From NCBI GenBank assembly GCA_903887415.1, contig CAISPO010000059.1, positions 1 to 64,000 on the forward strand: DNA of 64,000 nucleotides, in the 5' to 3' direction. The translations under genes and the position numbers were made by a program. Positions 34,233 to 43,177 of this stretch are shown piece after piece; position 1 is the stretch's first letter; every line of letters starts with the position of its first letter. Below the pieces are notes generated by a model. That model ran no database searches. It saw only the letters and a program-made list of their open reading frames with translations, and was not told the DNA's origin. Source of the DNA: an uncultured Bacteroidota bacterium (GTDB taxonomy: Bacteria; Bacteroidota; Bacteroidia; Chitinophagales; Chitinophagaceae).

Positions 34233-34670
34233 ATGGAAATACTGGATATAGAAATTCTTCTTGTAGAAGACAATCCGAATGACGCGGAGCTTACGATTCG
34301 CGCACTAAAGAAAAACAACCTCGTCAATAAAGTCGTTCATCTGAAAGACGGAGCAGAGGCGCTTGATTTTATTTTTTGCGAGGGCGCATACCAGGGCGAG
34401 AAACGAAGCATACATCCCAGGGTGATATTGCTGGACCTCAAAATGCCCAAGGTAAATGGAATTGAGGTGTTGAAACGCCTAAAGTCCGATCCGTCAACAA
34501 AACATATTCCGGTTGTGGTGCTGACCTCTTCCAATGAAAACCCAGATGTGGCTACCTGCTATGCGCTTGGTGTAAACAGTTATATTGTGAAGCCGGTAGG
34601 CTTTGATAATTTTACCCGTGCTGTGGCACAGCTAGGCTTCTATTGGATGCTGCTCAACCAGCCCCTGTAA
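34233..34670 (+). CDS. Single-domain response regulator (Rcp1-like)
   Basis: 145 aa, a receiver domain only. The acidic pair is in LLVEDNPNDAE, the phospho-acceptor D in LLDLKMPKVNG, the Thr in VVLTSSNE and the Lys in YIVKPVG. Regulators of this type pair with phytochrome-like kinases and lack an output domain. It starts 11 bp after the multi-PAS kinase. Confidence 0.93.
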   Translation: MEILDIEILLVEDNPNDAELTIRALKKNNLVNKVVHLKDGAEALDFIFCEGAYQGEKRSIHPRVILLDLKMPKVNGIEVLKRLKSDPSTKHIPVVVLTSSNENPDVATCYALGVNSYIVKPVGFDNFTRAVAQLGFYWMLLNQPL

Positions 34671-34719
34671 TTTGATCGTAGCCTGCTTAACCGAAGGAAA
34701 GGCGTTGAAAATAGTTGTA

Positions 34720-35271
34720 TCAGGGGTTTGCAGTAGTGGCATCTTCCGCGGACGGGGCATCATCCGGGGCATTCGCGAGGTCCCTGTCTATATTGTATAG
34801 TGCATCGCCGCTGGCTTTATCACCACCTGCGATCCTGATCTTAGACATAAGGCTCAGTGCGAGTGATTCTTCCTCTATCTGCTCTTTTACGAACCACTGC
34901 ATGAAATTCCATGTTGCCCAGTCTTTTTCTTCGAGGCTTAGGTCCACCAGGTTGTAGATCTCTTTGGTGTTTTCCACTTCAGACGCAAACACTTTTTCAA
35001 AGCAGTTATTCAGGCTGGCAGGGTCTGCATCGGGGGCGGGGATAGCGATTACAGTAACCTTGCCGTTTCGCTGTAGTATATACTCCACTATTTTCATCAT
35101 GTGGTTTCGCTCCTCGCCGGAATGGCGAAACAAAAAATTAGCTACACCGTCAAACCCTTTATCTGCGGCCCAGGCGGCATATGAAAGATATACCTGCGCG
35201 GCATGTGCTTCCTTGGTCATTTGCGCGTTAAGCGCTTTTTCTATAGTTTTTGAAAGTCGTGATGTGTCCAT
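34720..35271 (-). CDS. Ferritin
   Basis: 183 aa from ATG 35271 (MDTSRLSK); an upstream in-frame ATG at 35286 is possible. The four-helix bundle is clear, with ferroxidase residues in EAHAAQVYLSYA, GEERNHMMKIVEY and EQIEEESLAL. It stores iron and detoxifies Fe(II). The extended acidic C-terminus (NAPDDAPSAEDATT) is unusual. No obvious terminator lies between it and the convergent response regulator. Confidence 0.92.
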   Translation of the reverse strand: MDTSRLSKTIEKALNAQMTKEAHAAQVYLSYAAWAADKGFDGVANFLFRHSGEERNHMMKIVEYILQRNGKVTVIAIPAPDADPASLNNCFEKVFASEVENTKEIYNLVDLSLEEKDWATWNFMQWFVKEQIEEESLALSLMSKIRIAGGDKASGDALYNIDRDLANAPDDAPSAEDATTANP

Positions 35272-35339
35272 GATAAACATACGCACTTAAAAAATGTGCC
35301 ATGAGCGACACAAAAAGAAATGTTTTTTAAAAAAATAAA

Positions 35340-36160
35340 TTAGTGGCGTATAAACGCGGCATATTTTTGTGCAGAATCAACCTGGCCAGAAGCCATGAAT
35401 GCCCTTGCAATATTCTCATATACAGCGGCGTTGCTTCTGCCGCTTGCAATAGCTTTTCTGAAATATACGATGGAAGAATCGTATTGCTTCATGAATATAT
35501 AGCACGTACCCATATTGCCGTAAATTTCGCTATAATTAGGCTTTATTGCCAGTATTTTATGGCATAACTCTAATGCATCGGCGTACCTGCCCTTGTTGAA
35601 AAAAACTGCCGCTAGCGTGTTGTAAGGTGCCAGTTCTTCCGGTTTCAGCGCTATAGCTTTTTTATCATGCACTTCGGCTGAATCATACTGCTGCAGAAAG
35701 ATAAAGGCATTCGCGATGTTTGCATGCGCCAGTGAATAGTTTGGGAATATGGCGAGGGATTTTTCCAGGTTATTTACCGCCTCTGTTGCTATTTGTTTTT
35801 TTGCACCAGGGTCTTGTTCTTTTTGAAGCTCGTTGGTAAATAGCTCATTTCCCAGGTAGTTATATAACCTGGCATCAGTAGCCGACTTTTTTACATCTTC
35901 TTCATATAGTGTATAGTCATCTGCCCAGTCTGCATTTCGCGATATCGTCATAAAAATAAGTATCGCAGCAACCAGGAGGAGGGCACCGGCGGCTACTTTG
36001 TGTTTTAGGACGGACTGAACAGAAATGTTGAACCTGGCTAAAAGTTTTTCTAAAGAAAAAGCGATGACAATGCAAAACCCGGCTGAAGCAAAAAAAATAA
36101 ACCGCTCTGCCATTACGGCGCCTAATAAAAAAGCAATATTAGAGAACAGGGATATGGTTA
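35340..36160 (-). pseudogene. C-terminal half of a TMTC-like membrane/TPR protein, separated by an IS element
   Basis: This fragment starts inside the last TM segments and then carries several tetratricopeptide repeats (EKSLAIFPNYSLAHANIANAF; KPNYSEIYGNMGTCYIFMKQY). The N-terminal half is at 37807-38905 on the other side of a 1638-bp element. Joining the two over one copy of the 8-bp duplication gives 1920 nt, exactly 640 codons, with an uninterrupted frame reading ILLYLITISLFSNIAFLLG. TMTC-like proteins couple a GT-C-type membrane domain to TPRs. The internal ATG at 36113 could still make a short TPR product. Confidence 0.9.
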
Positions 36161-36210
36161 TTAAATAAGGTAACTATACCCACTTACACGCAATGAAATA
36201 AAAAAATATT

Positions 36211-36399
36211 CTATTTGTTCTTTGAATTAGTTTTGGATGGGCTTACCTTGTCTTTCTTCTTAGCATCCTTAATAACTACGCTTATGAAATCCATGAAGTC
36301 ACCTTTGACCTGCAAAGGTTTATCGTAATGACCTCTTTGCTTCGCCTCATCTTCTGGTGCTGAATTACTTTGCACATGCTTCTTATTCTTGTCAGACAT
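36211..36399 (-). CDS. Small basic/charged passenger protein of the IS1595-type element
   Basis: 62 aa, highly charged, with many Lys, Asp and Glu. It has no recognisable domain, signal or TM segment. It lies 20 bp inside the left terminal repeat and points at it. A strong hairpin at 36431-36458 precedes it, so it should have its own promoter. Confidence 0.5.
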   Translation of the reverse strand: MSDKNKKHVQSNSAPEDEAKQRGHYDKPLQVKGDFMDFISVVIKDAKKKDKVSPSKTNSKNK

Positions 36400-36430
36400 A
36401 CTACAAAAATACCGATTATTGATGCAATAA

Positions 36431-36458
36431 AAAAGCTAACCCAATAACGGGTTAGCTT
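36431..36458 (-). terminator. Terminator between passenger genes
   Basis: AAGCTAACCC (36433-36442) pairs with GGGTTAGCTT (36449-36458). On the minus strand it is followed by TTTTTT. It ends the transcript of the 143-aa frame. Confidence 0.85.
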
Positions 36459-36493
36459 CAATAAAACTTATCGACAATATTGAGCGAGATATT

Positions 36494-36925
36494 TTAATTT
36501 GGTATTATTCCATGCTTAATGTAATTGTCCATTGCTAGCGCAAATTCAGTTATTACCAACACTAGATTGGGATAATCTTTTCTCACTATTAATTCAGTTG
36601 ATGTTCTAAACCTGTTTTGAAAATATATTTTCAGGTTCGGGTCTAAATATTGATTACCCGTCTTTCTTTGCAGCAAATACAACACATCATTTGTGGCACC
36701 ATTAATATCTTCATCGGCTATTTTTGGAACAACGTTATCAATAAAATTGGTTATGTCAGGATTAACTTTTGCCGCAATTAATGCAATATCTGCAAGAGCA
36801 GTATAAGTGCTTGCATTAGCCTTGAAATCCTGCAAAATCTGTTGTCTGTTTTGCGCATAAATGGTGTTAGGAATGGGAGAAGATGGCAAGCATGTACAAG
36901 CCGATGAGACGTATGTAGGCGGCAA
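36494..36925 (-). CDS. Passenger protein remnant, 5' end replaced at a deletion junction
   Basis: 143 aa as an open frame. Residues from about 23 onward look like a genuine helical protein (ILQDFKANASTYTALADIALIAAKV, PNLVLVITEFALAMDNYI), family not recognised. The first roughly 22 residues are antisense to the transposase (MPPTYVSSACTCLPSSP) and are not native. The true start has therefore been lost in a deletion near 36860, which also removed the start of the opposite transposase. The product is probably not functional. Confidence 0.5.
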   Translation of the reverse strand: MPPTYVSSACTCLPSSPIPNTIYAQNRQQILQDFKANASTYTALADIALIAAKVNPDITNFIDNVVPKIADEDINGATNDVLYLLQRKTGNQYLDPNLKIYFQNRFRTSTELIVRKDYPNLVLVITEFALAMDNYIKHGIIPN

Positions 36926-37457
36926 GAATAAGAACAGGCATAAGGATAAAAAAATAGAAGGCTCACAGGGACGTAGCGCAGCCGATAAAACACCTGTTGT
37001 TGGATTGATAGAGAAAGGCGGGCGTGTTATGACGTTTGTTACTCAAGATACAAGCGCAGAAACACTAACGCAGATTATAGACAACAACGTAGTGGATGGC
37101 GCAACTATAGTTACCGATGCCTACAAGTCATATGCCACTATCGGCAATGCTTACAACCACATCACCGTGAAGCATCAGGAAGGTGGATATATCACCGAGC
37201 GTAACGGTAACAAATTCCATACACAGAACATTGAGAATTTTTGGTCGCAATTAAAACGTGGGTACATCGGCATCTACCACTACATGTCACCTCAACACCT
37301 ACACCGCTACTGCAATGAATTTGCAACCCGCTACAACCTTCGTGATGTCACCAACATTGACCGATTCCTTTACCTGCTTCGCAATGCAGATGTACCAAAA
37401 GTCACTTACAGGAAATTAACTCCAAATATTCCTAAGTTTCTGAAAAGACCGCAATAA
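36861..37457 (+). pseudogene. IS1595-family transposase, N-terminus missing
   Basis: 198 aa. The DDE catalytic region is intact: D15 in VQADETYVGG, D86 in IVTDAYKSY and E125 in NIENFWSQLKRG. Family members normally have about 100 more N-terminal residues with a zinc ribbon and DNA-binding helices, which are absent here. The frame starts exactly where the antisense passenger frame loses its native 5' end. The element is probably immobile unless complemented in trans. Confidence 0.88.
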
Positions 37458-37461
37458 AAGA

Positions 37462-37486
37462 AAGGCTACCAATTAAAGGTAGCCTT
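37462..37486. terminator. Bidirectional terminator between transposase and passenger gene
   Basis: AAGGCTACC (37462-37470) pairs with GGTAGCCTT (37478-37486) with a 7-base loop, in the gap between convergent frames. Confidence 0.75.
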
Positions 37487-37500
37487 CTGCTTTTCGATTA

Positions 37501-37716
37501 TTAAAACTGTCTATGTCCTAATGCTAAAGCAATAGCTTCTAAGGCAGTTGGCGTTGAATCGTTGGCGGTTATTACATAGGCAGTCCTAAATAATTGGTTG
37601 CTTTCTGCTTTTAATGCTAGGTTCAATGATTCGTAATCAGTTAAAGACGGATAATCTTCTTTTAAATCAGCAGCAAGGTCTTTTACCGCTTTTGAAATGA
37701 ATGGTTCGTATTTCAT
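37501..37716 (-). CDS. Small passenger protein of the IS1595-type element
   Basis: 71 aa, family not recognised. It is soluble and mostly helical (FISKAVKDLAADLKEDYPSL, SNQLFRTAYVITAND, TALEAIALALG). It lies leftward between the transposase terminator and the right terminal repeat. Passenger genes are known in some IS1595 subgroups. It looks complete. Confidence 0.5.
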   Translation of the reverse strand: MKYEPFISKAVKDLAADLKEDYPSLTDYESLNLALKAESNQLFRTAYVITANDSTPTALEAIALALGHRQF

Positions 37717-37806
37717 AATATGTGGGGTTTTGATAAAGGTATTCTTTTATCGGCACACTAAACATTCAACTTTTTTTATATTTTCGTGTAAGTGGGTATA
37801 GTTACC

Positions 37807-38905
37807 TTAAATAAAGTAAAATGCCGAACGCAAGGAGGTCCTTTTTGTGTTTTATTAATCTGAATATTCCAAAAAACATCAGAAAAAGATATATAGCTAA
37901 TGAAGCCCAAACACCAAAGTCAGTAAAACTGGCAAAAGCTATACTACTGAATGCGTAATCGCACAGCAACGGATAGGGGAGAAACAATAGCTTTAAATAC
38001 TTGCCCATTATCAATATCTCCGTCGCCAGCCGGGAAGATGCGGAGGGCGGATTCACAAGTATATTTTCTATAAACTCAGTATGCATGGGGCCTGCGTAAT
38101 TAGCCTTTAATACATAAGAGCGAATGATAAGATACACCAGCGCGCTAACAACCGATGCGGAAGTGATGAACAAACTACGTTGTTTATGGTCGTTCTTGTA
38201 AAAGAAGAAAATCAACGGAATCAAAGCAAGGAATGTAATCGACGTTTCTTTTGACAGCAAGGATAGGAAATAATATAGGGTTGCTGACAATATTAAATGT
38301 CTTTTGCCTGTCTCCGCATATTTTACGAAACCCAATAGAGACAGAAAACCAAACAGAAAGCATAATAACTCAACACGGCTTTTGATATTGGCTACAACTT
38401 CAGTGTGGATAGGGTGTATCGCAAACAGTAAGGCCGCAATAAATACAATTATTGTTCTTTTTTTGTCGAATAACTGATCTAAAAAAAGAAAGAGTAACAC
38501 AACGCATATTACAAACGCAACGATGTTGATGAAATGACCTTCCGCCGGGGCCGATCCAAAGATCTGGTATTCTGTAGCAAACATAGCGAGCGACAGGGGG
38601 CGGTATAAATTATCAGGGTTGGTGGAATAACCAAGGTGGTACGGGGTAGATAGAATTTCCGGAATGGCCGATATTCCGCTGGTAACTAAGTTGTTTTTCG
38701 TAATTGCAGCGGCATCGTCCAGCACATACCCGTTTTGTAAAGTATTGGCATAAATCAAAAAAGAGATCACTGCAAGCAGGAATGATAGTCTCGTACTGAG
38801 GGCGAATTTTTTTCCTTTCCCTGCAGTTTGGCTTTTTGTTGTATTTATGTTAGCCTTCCCGGTCGCAGGTTTTAAGACCATCTTTTTATTTATTCTGTCT
38901 GCCAT
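37807..38905 (-). pseudogene. N-terminal half of a TMTC-like membrane/TPR protein, interrupted by the IS element
   Basis: The ATG at 38905 opens a polytopic membrane protein with at least eight TM helices (LSFLLAVISFLIYANTLQ; FINIVAFVICVVLLFLFL; IIVFIAALLFAIHPIHTEVVAN). The NTLQNGYVLDDAAAI region and the acidic loop are typical of TMTC/GT-C-like proteins. The reading frame is cut at the target duplication; the element supplies a stop at 37802. The rest of the gene lies at 35340-36160. Confidence 0.9.
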
Positions 38906-39056
38906 CAGTAGGAGGTAAAGTGTATTACTAAAAAATTAAGCGGGGTGCCTGATCTTGCAGATGTGGAATTTAGGATCGTTGACAAATATAAATAAGTAAA
39001 GTTAAAATTCGCCTACTTCATTTTTCCTATAGTAAATTGCATGGTAAATCTAAAAA

Positions 39057-39959
39057 ATGATCCTTCAGCAGCCGCTTACCGATAACTTAGAATTGCTTGC
39101 CCGGCAGGTGGTGGAAGGTTTTATACTTGGCCTTCATAAAAGCCCTTTTCATGGTTTTTCAGTAGAGTTTGCGGAGCACAGGTTGTATAACCAGGGCGAC
39201 CCGCTGCGGCACATAGACTGGCGGGTATATGGCCGCACAGATAAGTTGTTCATAAAGCGCTTTGAAGAGGAGACTAATCTCCGGTGCTGCCTTGTTCTGG
39301 ATACTTCCTCATCCATGCAGTTTCCAAAGGACACGAAGAAGATAAATAAACTGCAGTTTTCATGCGTGGCGGCTGCCAGTTTGCTCCAGTTACTGAAACG
39401 CCAATTGGATGCCGGGTCGCTGGCCTTATTTGACGACAAGGTCAATTACCTTTCCGAATGCCGCTCATCTCCCAGCCATTTCCGTATGCTTATGAATGAG
39501 CTGCAGCGGACCCTGAATCTATCTACCGAAAATAAAGTGACCAATGCCGCAGGTGCGCTGCACCTGGTGGCAGAGCAAATGCACAAACGATCACTGATCA
39601 TCATTTTTAGTGATATGATGGATGATGCGGATAATATTGAGGATGTATTTGCCGCATTGCAGCACCTTAGGTACAATAAGCACGAGGTTATTCTTTTCCA
39701 TGTAATGGATGGGGCTATGGAAATGGATTTTGAATTTGAGAACCGGCCTTATGAGTTTGTAGATATGGAAAGTGGCGAACGTATCAAACTACAGCCACAA
39801 CAGATAAAAGAGCAATATATTAGTAAAATGCGTCATTTTCAGGAAATGGTAGAAAACCGCTGCCATCAATACCAGATAGATAGGGTAGCAGTTGACCTCT
39901 CCAAACCTGTGGAAGAAGTACTGCATGCTTTTTTAATAAAGCGTAACAAATTGATGTAA
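39057..39959 (+). CDS. DUF58 domain protein with vWA-like fold
   Basis: 300 aa. The DUF58 core is clear: EFAEHRLYNQGDPLRHIDWRVYGRTDKLFIKRFEEE, then a vWA-like MIDAS DTSSSM and a second strand IIIFSDMMDD. DUF58 proteins usually sit with MoxR ATPases and BatA-type proteins in envelope-stress clusters, but no MoxR gene is visible here. Soluble, probably cytoplasmic. Interaction with a metal-dependent ligand is inferred from the MIDAS. Confidence 0.9.
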   Translation: MILQQPLTDNLELLARQVVEGFILGLHKSPFHGFSVEFAEHRLYNQGDPLRHIDWRVYGRTDKLFIKRFEEETNLRCCLVLDTSSSMQFPKDTKKINKLQFSCVAAASLLQLLKRQLDAGSLALFDDKVNYLSECRSSPSHFRMLMNELQRTLNLSTENKVTNAAGALHLVAEQMHKRSLIIIFSDMMDDADNIEDVFAALQHLRYNKHEVILFHVMDGAMEMDFEFENRPYEFVDMESGERIKLQPQQIKEQYISKMRHFQEMVENRCHQYQIDRVAVDLSKPVEEVLHAFLIKRNKLM

Positions 39960-39976
39960 TCACAAGTTTTTTTTGC

Positions 39977-39984
39977 TACCTTTG
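39977..39984 (+). promoter_or_regulatory. -7 element of the yceD-rpmF-plsX operon
   Basis: TACCTTTG matches TAnnTTTG. A TTG at 39951 is a loose -33 candidate, with a long 23-bp spacer. The transcript would cover the inverted repeats at 40011-40109 before the first ATG. Confidence 0.5.
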
Positions 39985-40010
39985 CAACCCCGTTTAGAAA
40001 TTGGAGTTTG

Positions 40011-40109
40011 TAATTGGGAATTTGTAATTGGGATTAATTTGTTAATCGCAGTGAATGCCTGGTGGTGGAGCAATCCGAATTCCAAATTACTAATCCCTAA
40101 TTCCAAATT
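40011..40109. repeat. Inverted AATTGGGAATTTG-type repeats in the yceD leader
   Basis: GTAATTGGGAATTTGTAATTGGG on the left is opposed by CCAAATTACTAATCCCTAATTCC on the right. The pair can fold into a long A+T-rich hairpin in the 5' leader. It may be a dispersed intergenic repeat or a translational control element. Confidence 0.5.
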
Positions 40110-40676
40110 ATGAAGCATAACCGGGAATATGAAATAGCCTGGCAGGGATTAAAACCCGGACCGCATACCTACGTGTACGATATTGATGATCGTTTCATGG
40201 AGGCACATGAGGTTGACGAAAGTTTTAGCAACTGGGATGCGCGTATCACAATGATCTTTGACAAGCATGAAAGTTTTTTCATGTGCCATTTTGATGTCGA
40301 TGGGAATGTTACTGTGCCATGCGATCGTTGCGGCGATGACTTTAAGCTGAGGTTATGGGACGAGTTTAACCTGGTCATAAAGCTGATAGGTGACGATGGC
40401 GGAGATATAGAGGACGAAGACGATGTTGTATTTATTCCGCGAAGCGAAACGGTGATTGATATAAGTAACTGGTTGTATGAGTTTGCAATGCTTAGTGTAC
40501 CTTTGCAGCACATACATCAGGATGATGAAAAGGGCAGATCCGGATGCAACCCGGCTGCGTTGAATTTGCTGGATAAGCTGTCAGAGCCGCCGGAGCCAAA
40601 TGCGAACCCACTCTGGAAAGGGCTGGAAACACTGAAAGAAATTGACGGCGAAAAGCCGAAGAAAAAGAAACTGTAG
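40110..40676 (+). CDS. YceD/DUF177 family protein
   Basis: 188 aa. It has the DUF177 pattern: a C-x-x-C pair (TVPCDRCGDDFKL), then the acidic DDEDDVVFIPRSE region and LPLQHIH-type segment (SVPLQHIHQDDEKG). Known biology in other bacteria: YceD is linked to 23S rRNA or fatty-acid gene regulation upstream of rpmF-plsX. The order here is the standard one and the spacing (65 bp to rpmF) fits an operon. Confidence 0.9.
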   Translation: MKHNREYEIAWQGLKPGPHTYVYDIDDRFMEAHEVDESFSNWDARITMIFDKHESFFMCHFDVDGNVTVPCDRCGDDFKLRLWDEFNLVIKLIGDDGGDIEDEDDVVFIPRSETVIDISNWLYEFAMLSVPLQHIHQDDEKGRSGCNPAALNLLDKLSEPPEPNANPLWKGLETLKEIDGEKPKKKKL

Positions 40677-40741
40677 ATTGTGATTAGTTTATAGTTAGCT
40701 TAAGTTCCGTAATTAATTGTAAATCAAATAAATAAAGTAAA

Positions 40742-40957
40742 ATGCCTAATCCTAAAAGACGACACTCACAGCAGAGAGGCGCAAAACGTCGGACGCACTA
40801 CAAGGCAGAAGCGGAAACATGGAGCATTGACAGCGTAACCGGCGAAAGCCATCTGCGCCACCGTGCCCATTGGGTAGAAGGAAAGCTCTACTATCGTGGC
40901 AAAGTAGTGGTTGACAAAGCTCCGGCAGCAGCTACTGAGGGTGAAAAAAATCAATAA
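40742..40957 (+). CDS. rpmF: 50S ribosomal protein L32
   Basis: 71 aa. It starts [20 protein letters not shown] and continues [20 protein letters not shown], the L32 signature. The zinc-binding cysteines are absent, as in many Bacteroidota L32 proteins (a cysteine-less form). It is the middle gene of the yceD-rpmF-plsX operon. Confidence 0.96.
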   Translation: MPNPKRRHSQQRGAKRRTHYKAEAETWSIDSVTGESHLRHRAHWVEGKLYYRGKVVVDKAPAAATEGEKNQ

Positions 40958-40974
40958 CTTATTATTTTCAGTTA

Positions 40975-41931
40975 ATGAAGATAGGGCTTGACATTATGGG
41001 CGGGGACTATGCCCCCGCCGAACCCGTAAAAGGTGTGCAATCATATTTTGAGCAGGTACCTGATTCGTCAGTGCACCTGGTGCTCATAGGTGATGCAACT
41101 GCCGCAGCCCCATACCTTTCGTTATTGGATGCGTATCATCACCGCTTCACCTTTATTGAGGCAGCGGAGGTGATAGGTATGCACGAGCATCCCACCAAGG
41201 CCCTGAAAGAGAAACCAAACTCCAGCATTGCCGTTGGGTTTGGCTTACTGATGAAGGGCAAGATAGATGCATTTATCAGTGCTGGTAACACCGGGGCTAT
41301 GATGGTGGGCGCTATGTACACGGTCAAGGCTATAGAGGGCATACTTCGCCCTACTATAGCTACTCCTATGCCTCGCACCGATGGCAAGTATAACTTCCTC
41401 CTCGACTCCGGTATCAATGCCGACTGTAAGCCGGAACACCTGGTACAGTTTGCCGAAATGGGCTCGCTCTATTCGCAGTATGTGCTGGGCGTTGAAAAAC
41501 CACGTGTTGGCTTGCTGAACCTGGGCGAAGAAGAAGGCAAGGGAAACATTCTTTGCCAGGCTACTTATCCTTTGCTGAAAGAAAACACTAACATTAACTT
41601 CATTGGCAATGTGGAGGGCAGGGATGTCTTCATCAACAAAGCCGAAGTGCTGGTTTGTGAGGGTTTTGTAGGCAATGTGCTGCTGAAAATGGCAGAATCT
41701 ATCTACGATATCTTTAAAGTGCAGAAAGGTTTTAACGACCCTTTCCTCGATGATTTCAATTTTGAGAAATACGGTGGTACCCCGATCCTCGGTATCAACG
41801 CCCCTGTGATCATCAGCCATGGTATAGCCCACGCTTATGCCTTCCGGAATATGATTGATGCGGCGGAGAAGATAGTGAGCTCCAATCTCATAGGTATTCT
41901 TAAGGAGCAATTCAAGCAGGCGGCGGTATAA
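40975..41931 (+). CDS. plsX: Phosphate acyltransferase PlsX
   Basis: 318 aa. It starts KIGLDIMGGDYAPAEPVKG, with ISAGNTGAMMVGA, LNLGEEEGKGN and CEGFVGNVLLKM, all diagnostic. It makes acyl-phosphate from acyl-ACP for phospholipid synthesis with PlsY. It starts 17 bp after rpmF. Confidence 0.97.
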   Translation: MKIGLDIMGGDYAPAEPVKGVQSYFEQVPDSSVHLVLIGDATAAAPYLSLLDAYHHRFTFIEAAEVIGMHEHPTKALKEKPNSSIAVGFGLLMKGKIDAFISAGNTGAMMVGAMYTVKAIEGILRPTIATPMPRTDGKYNFLLDSGINADCKPEHLVQFAEMGSLYSQYVLGVEKPRVGLLNLGEEEGKGNILCQATYPLLKENTNINFIGNVEGRDVFINKAEVLVCEGFVGNVLLKMAESIYDIFKVQKGFNDPFLDDFNFEKYGGTPILGINAPVIISHGIAHAYAFRNMIDAAEKIVSSNLIGILKEQFKQAAV

Positions 41932-41949
41932 TTCGTAATTCAGTTCACT

Positions 41950-42594
41950 ATGCAGCGTATCTATTGTATCAGCGGCATGGGAGCGGATGAACGCATCTTT
42001 ACAAAACTCACCATCCCCGGTTATGAGCTTGTTCCGGTAAAGTGGGCCGCTTACGATAAAAGCGATACACTCACCAGCTACGCACGAAAACTCATCAAAC
42101 AAATACCGGAAGATAAGCCCATATTAATGGGTTTGTCGTTGGGAGGTATGCTCTCGGTAGAAGTGGGTAAGATAATTCCTGCCAAAAGGATATTTCTTGT
42201 GTCGAGTGCCAAAACCACGAAGGAGTTGCCTGCGATAGGGCAGAAATCATTTTTAAAAAGCGTTATCCAAAAGCTGCCCTCTGGCATGTTCGGTCACGCC
42301 GGGTTGATGAACACAAAGATGATAGGCGCGGAAAGTGATGAAGACCGGAAACTGCTTGTGGGCATGATGCACGATACTGACCCCGGATTTATTAAATGGT
42401 CGCTGGGCGCTGTTGTGGGTTGGAGCAATACCATTTATCCTGAGGAAGTGTTTCACATTCATGGCACCGCTGACCGGATCATTCCCGCCAAAAATGTACA
42501 CCCTGACCACTGGATAAACGGTGGCTCACATATTATGATATACAACCGGGCTAATGAAGTGAGCAGAATAATTTCGGGTTGTCTTTCCGCTTAA
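41950..42594 (+). CDS. Alpha/beta hydrolase
   Basis: 214 aa. The N-terminal strand VYCISGMGAD-type (IYCISGMGADERIF) is followed by the nucleophile elbow GLSLGG, and a late segment FHIHGTADRIIPAKN ends in the acidic residue, then the catalytic His in GGSHIMI. A small esterase or lipase-like enzyme with unknown substrate. It starts 18 bp after plsX and may be cotranscribed. Confidence 0.85.
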   Translation: MQRIYCISGMGADERIFTKLTIPGYELVPVKWAAYDKSDTLTSYARKLIKQIPEDKPILMGLSLGGMLSVEVGKIIPAKRIFLVSSAKTTKELPAIGQKSFLKSVIQKLPSGMFGHAGLMNTKMIGAESDEDRKLLVGMMHDTDPGFIKWSLGAVVGWSNTIYPEEVFHIHGTADRIIPAKNVHPDHWINGGSHIMIYNRANEVSRIISGCLSA

Positions 42595-42619
42595 CTAAAT
42601 TTACAGGAGTATCCGCTCC

Positions 42620-43150
42620 ATGATCTTCCAGAAACAAATAGATACCCCCGTAGGTAAAATGCGTATTGGCGCCACCGATGAAGGCATTTGCCTGTTCGAT
42701 TTTCAATATCGGAAGAGTATTGATACTATAATGAAGCGCGTTGAGACGCTTAGCGGGCAACAATTTGCTGAAGGAGAGCATCCACATTTTAAGTTACTGG
42801 AGCAGCAGATCAGTGAATATTTTCTGGGTAAAAGAAAGGATTTTGACCTGCCGCTTCACCTCGTCGGCACACCTTTCCAGAAACGGGTATGGGAGGGTTT
42901 GCTAACGATACCTTATGGCGAAACAAGGTCTTATAAACAGCAGTCAATATTCCTGGGCGATGAAAAGGCAATACGGGCTGTAGCAGGTGCAAACGGAGAG
43001 AATGGCATTGCTATCATCATACCTTGCCATCGTGTCATAGGTGCCAACGGCAGCCTGACTGGCTATGGAGGCGGACTGCACCGCAAGAAATGGCTGCTGG
43101 ATCATGAGTGGAAACATAGCGGGAAGAGCGGGCAGGGGGAGTTGTTTTAA
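42620..43150 (+). CDS. ogt: Methylated-DNA-[protein]-cysteine S-methyltransferase
   Basis: 176 aa. The N-terminal ribonuclease-like domain is followed by the DNA-binding/active-site domain with PFQKRVWEGLLTIPYGETRSY and the active-site Cys in IIPCHRVIG, then GYGGGLHRKKWLLDHE. It repairs O6-alkylguanine by a suicidal transfer to that cysteine. The Ogt/Ada symbol is chosen for its size; either subfamily is possible. Confidence 0.93.
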   Translation: MIFQKQIDTPVGKMRIGATDEGICLFDFQYRKSIDTIMKRVETLSGQQFAEGEHPHFKLLEQQISEYFLGKRKDFDLPLHLVGTPFQKRVWEGLLTIPYGETRSYKQQSIFLGDEKAIRAVAGANGENGIAIIIPCHRVIGANGSLTGYGGGLHRKKWLLDHEWKHSGKSGQGELF

Positions 43151-43177
43151 GTTATCTTATCTTTACGAAGTAAAATT

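Larger units (their letters stand above)
36169..37806. mobile_element. IS1595-type element with perfect 22-bp terminal inverted repeats and 8-bp target duplication
   Basis: The left terminal repeat (36169-36190) begins GGTAACTATACCC and is an exact inverse of the right one (37785-37806). TTAAATAA flanks both ends directly (36161-36168 and 37807-37814), the 8-bp duplication typical of the IS1595 family. Inside are one N-terminally truncated transposase and three leftward passenger genes. The element splits a TMTC-like gene. Perfect ends and an exact duplication suggest recent insertion. Confidence 0.95.

Noticed and set aside
39057-39959. Part of a MoxR-vWA conflict system
   Set aside because: The DUF58 protein has a MIDAS motif, but no MoxR ATPase or Bat gene flanks it in this window and the surroundings are core genes.
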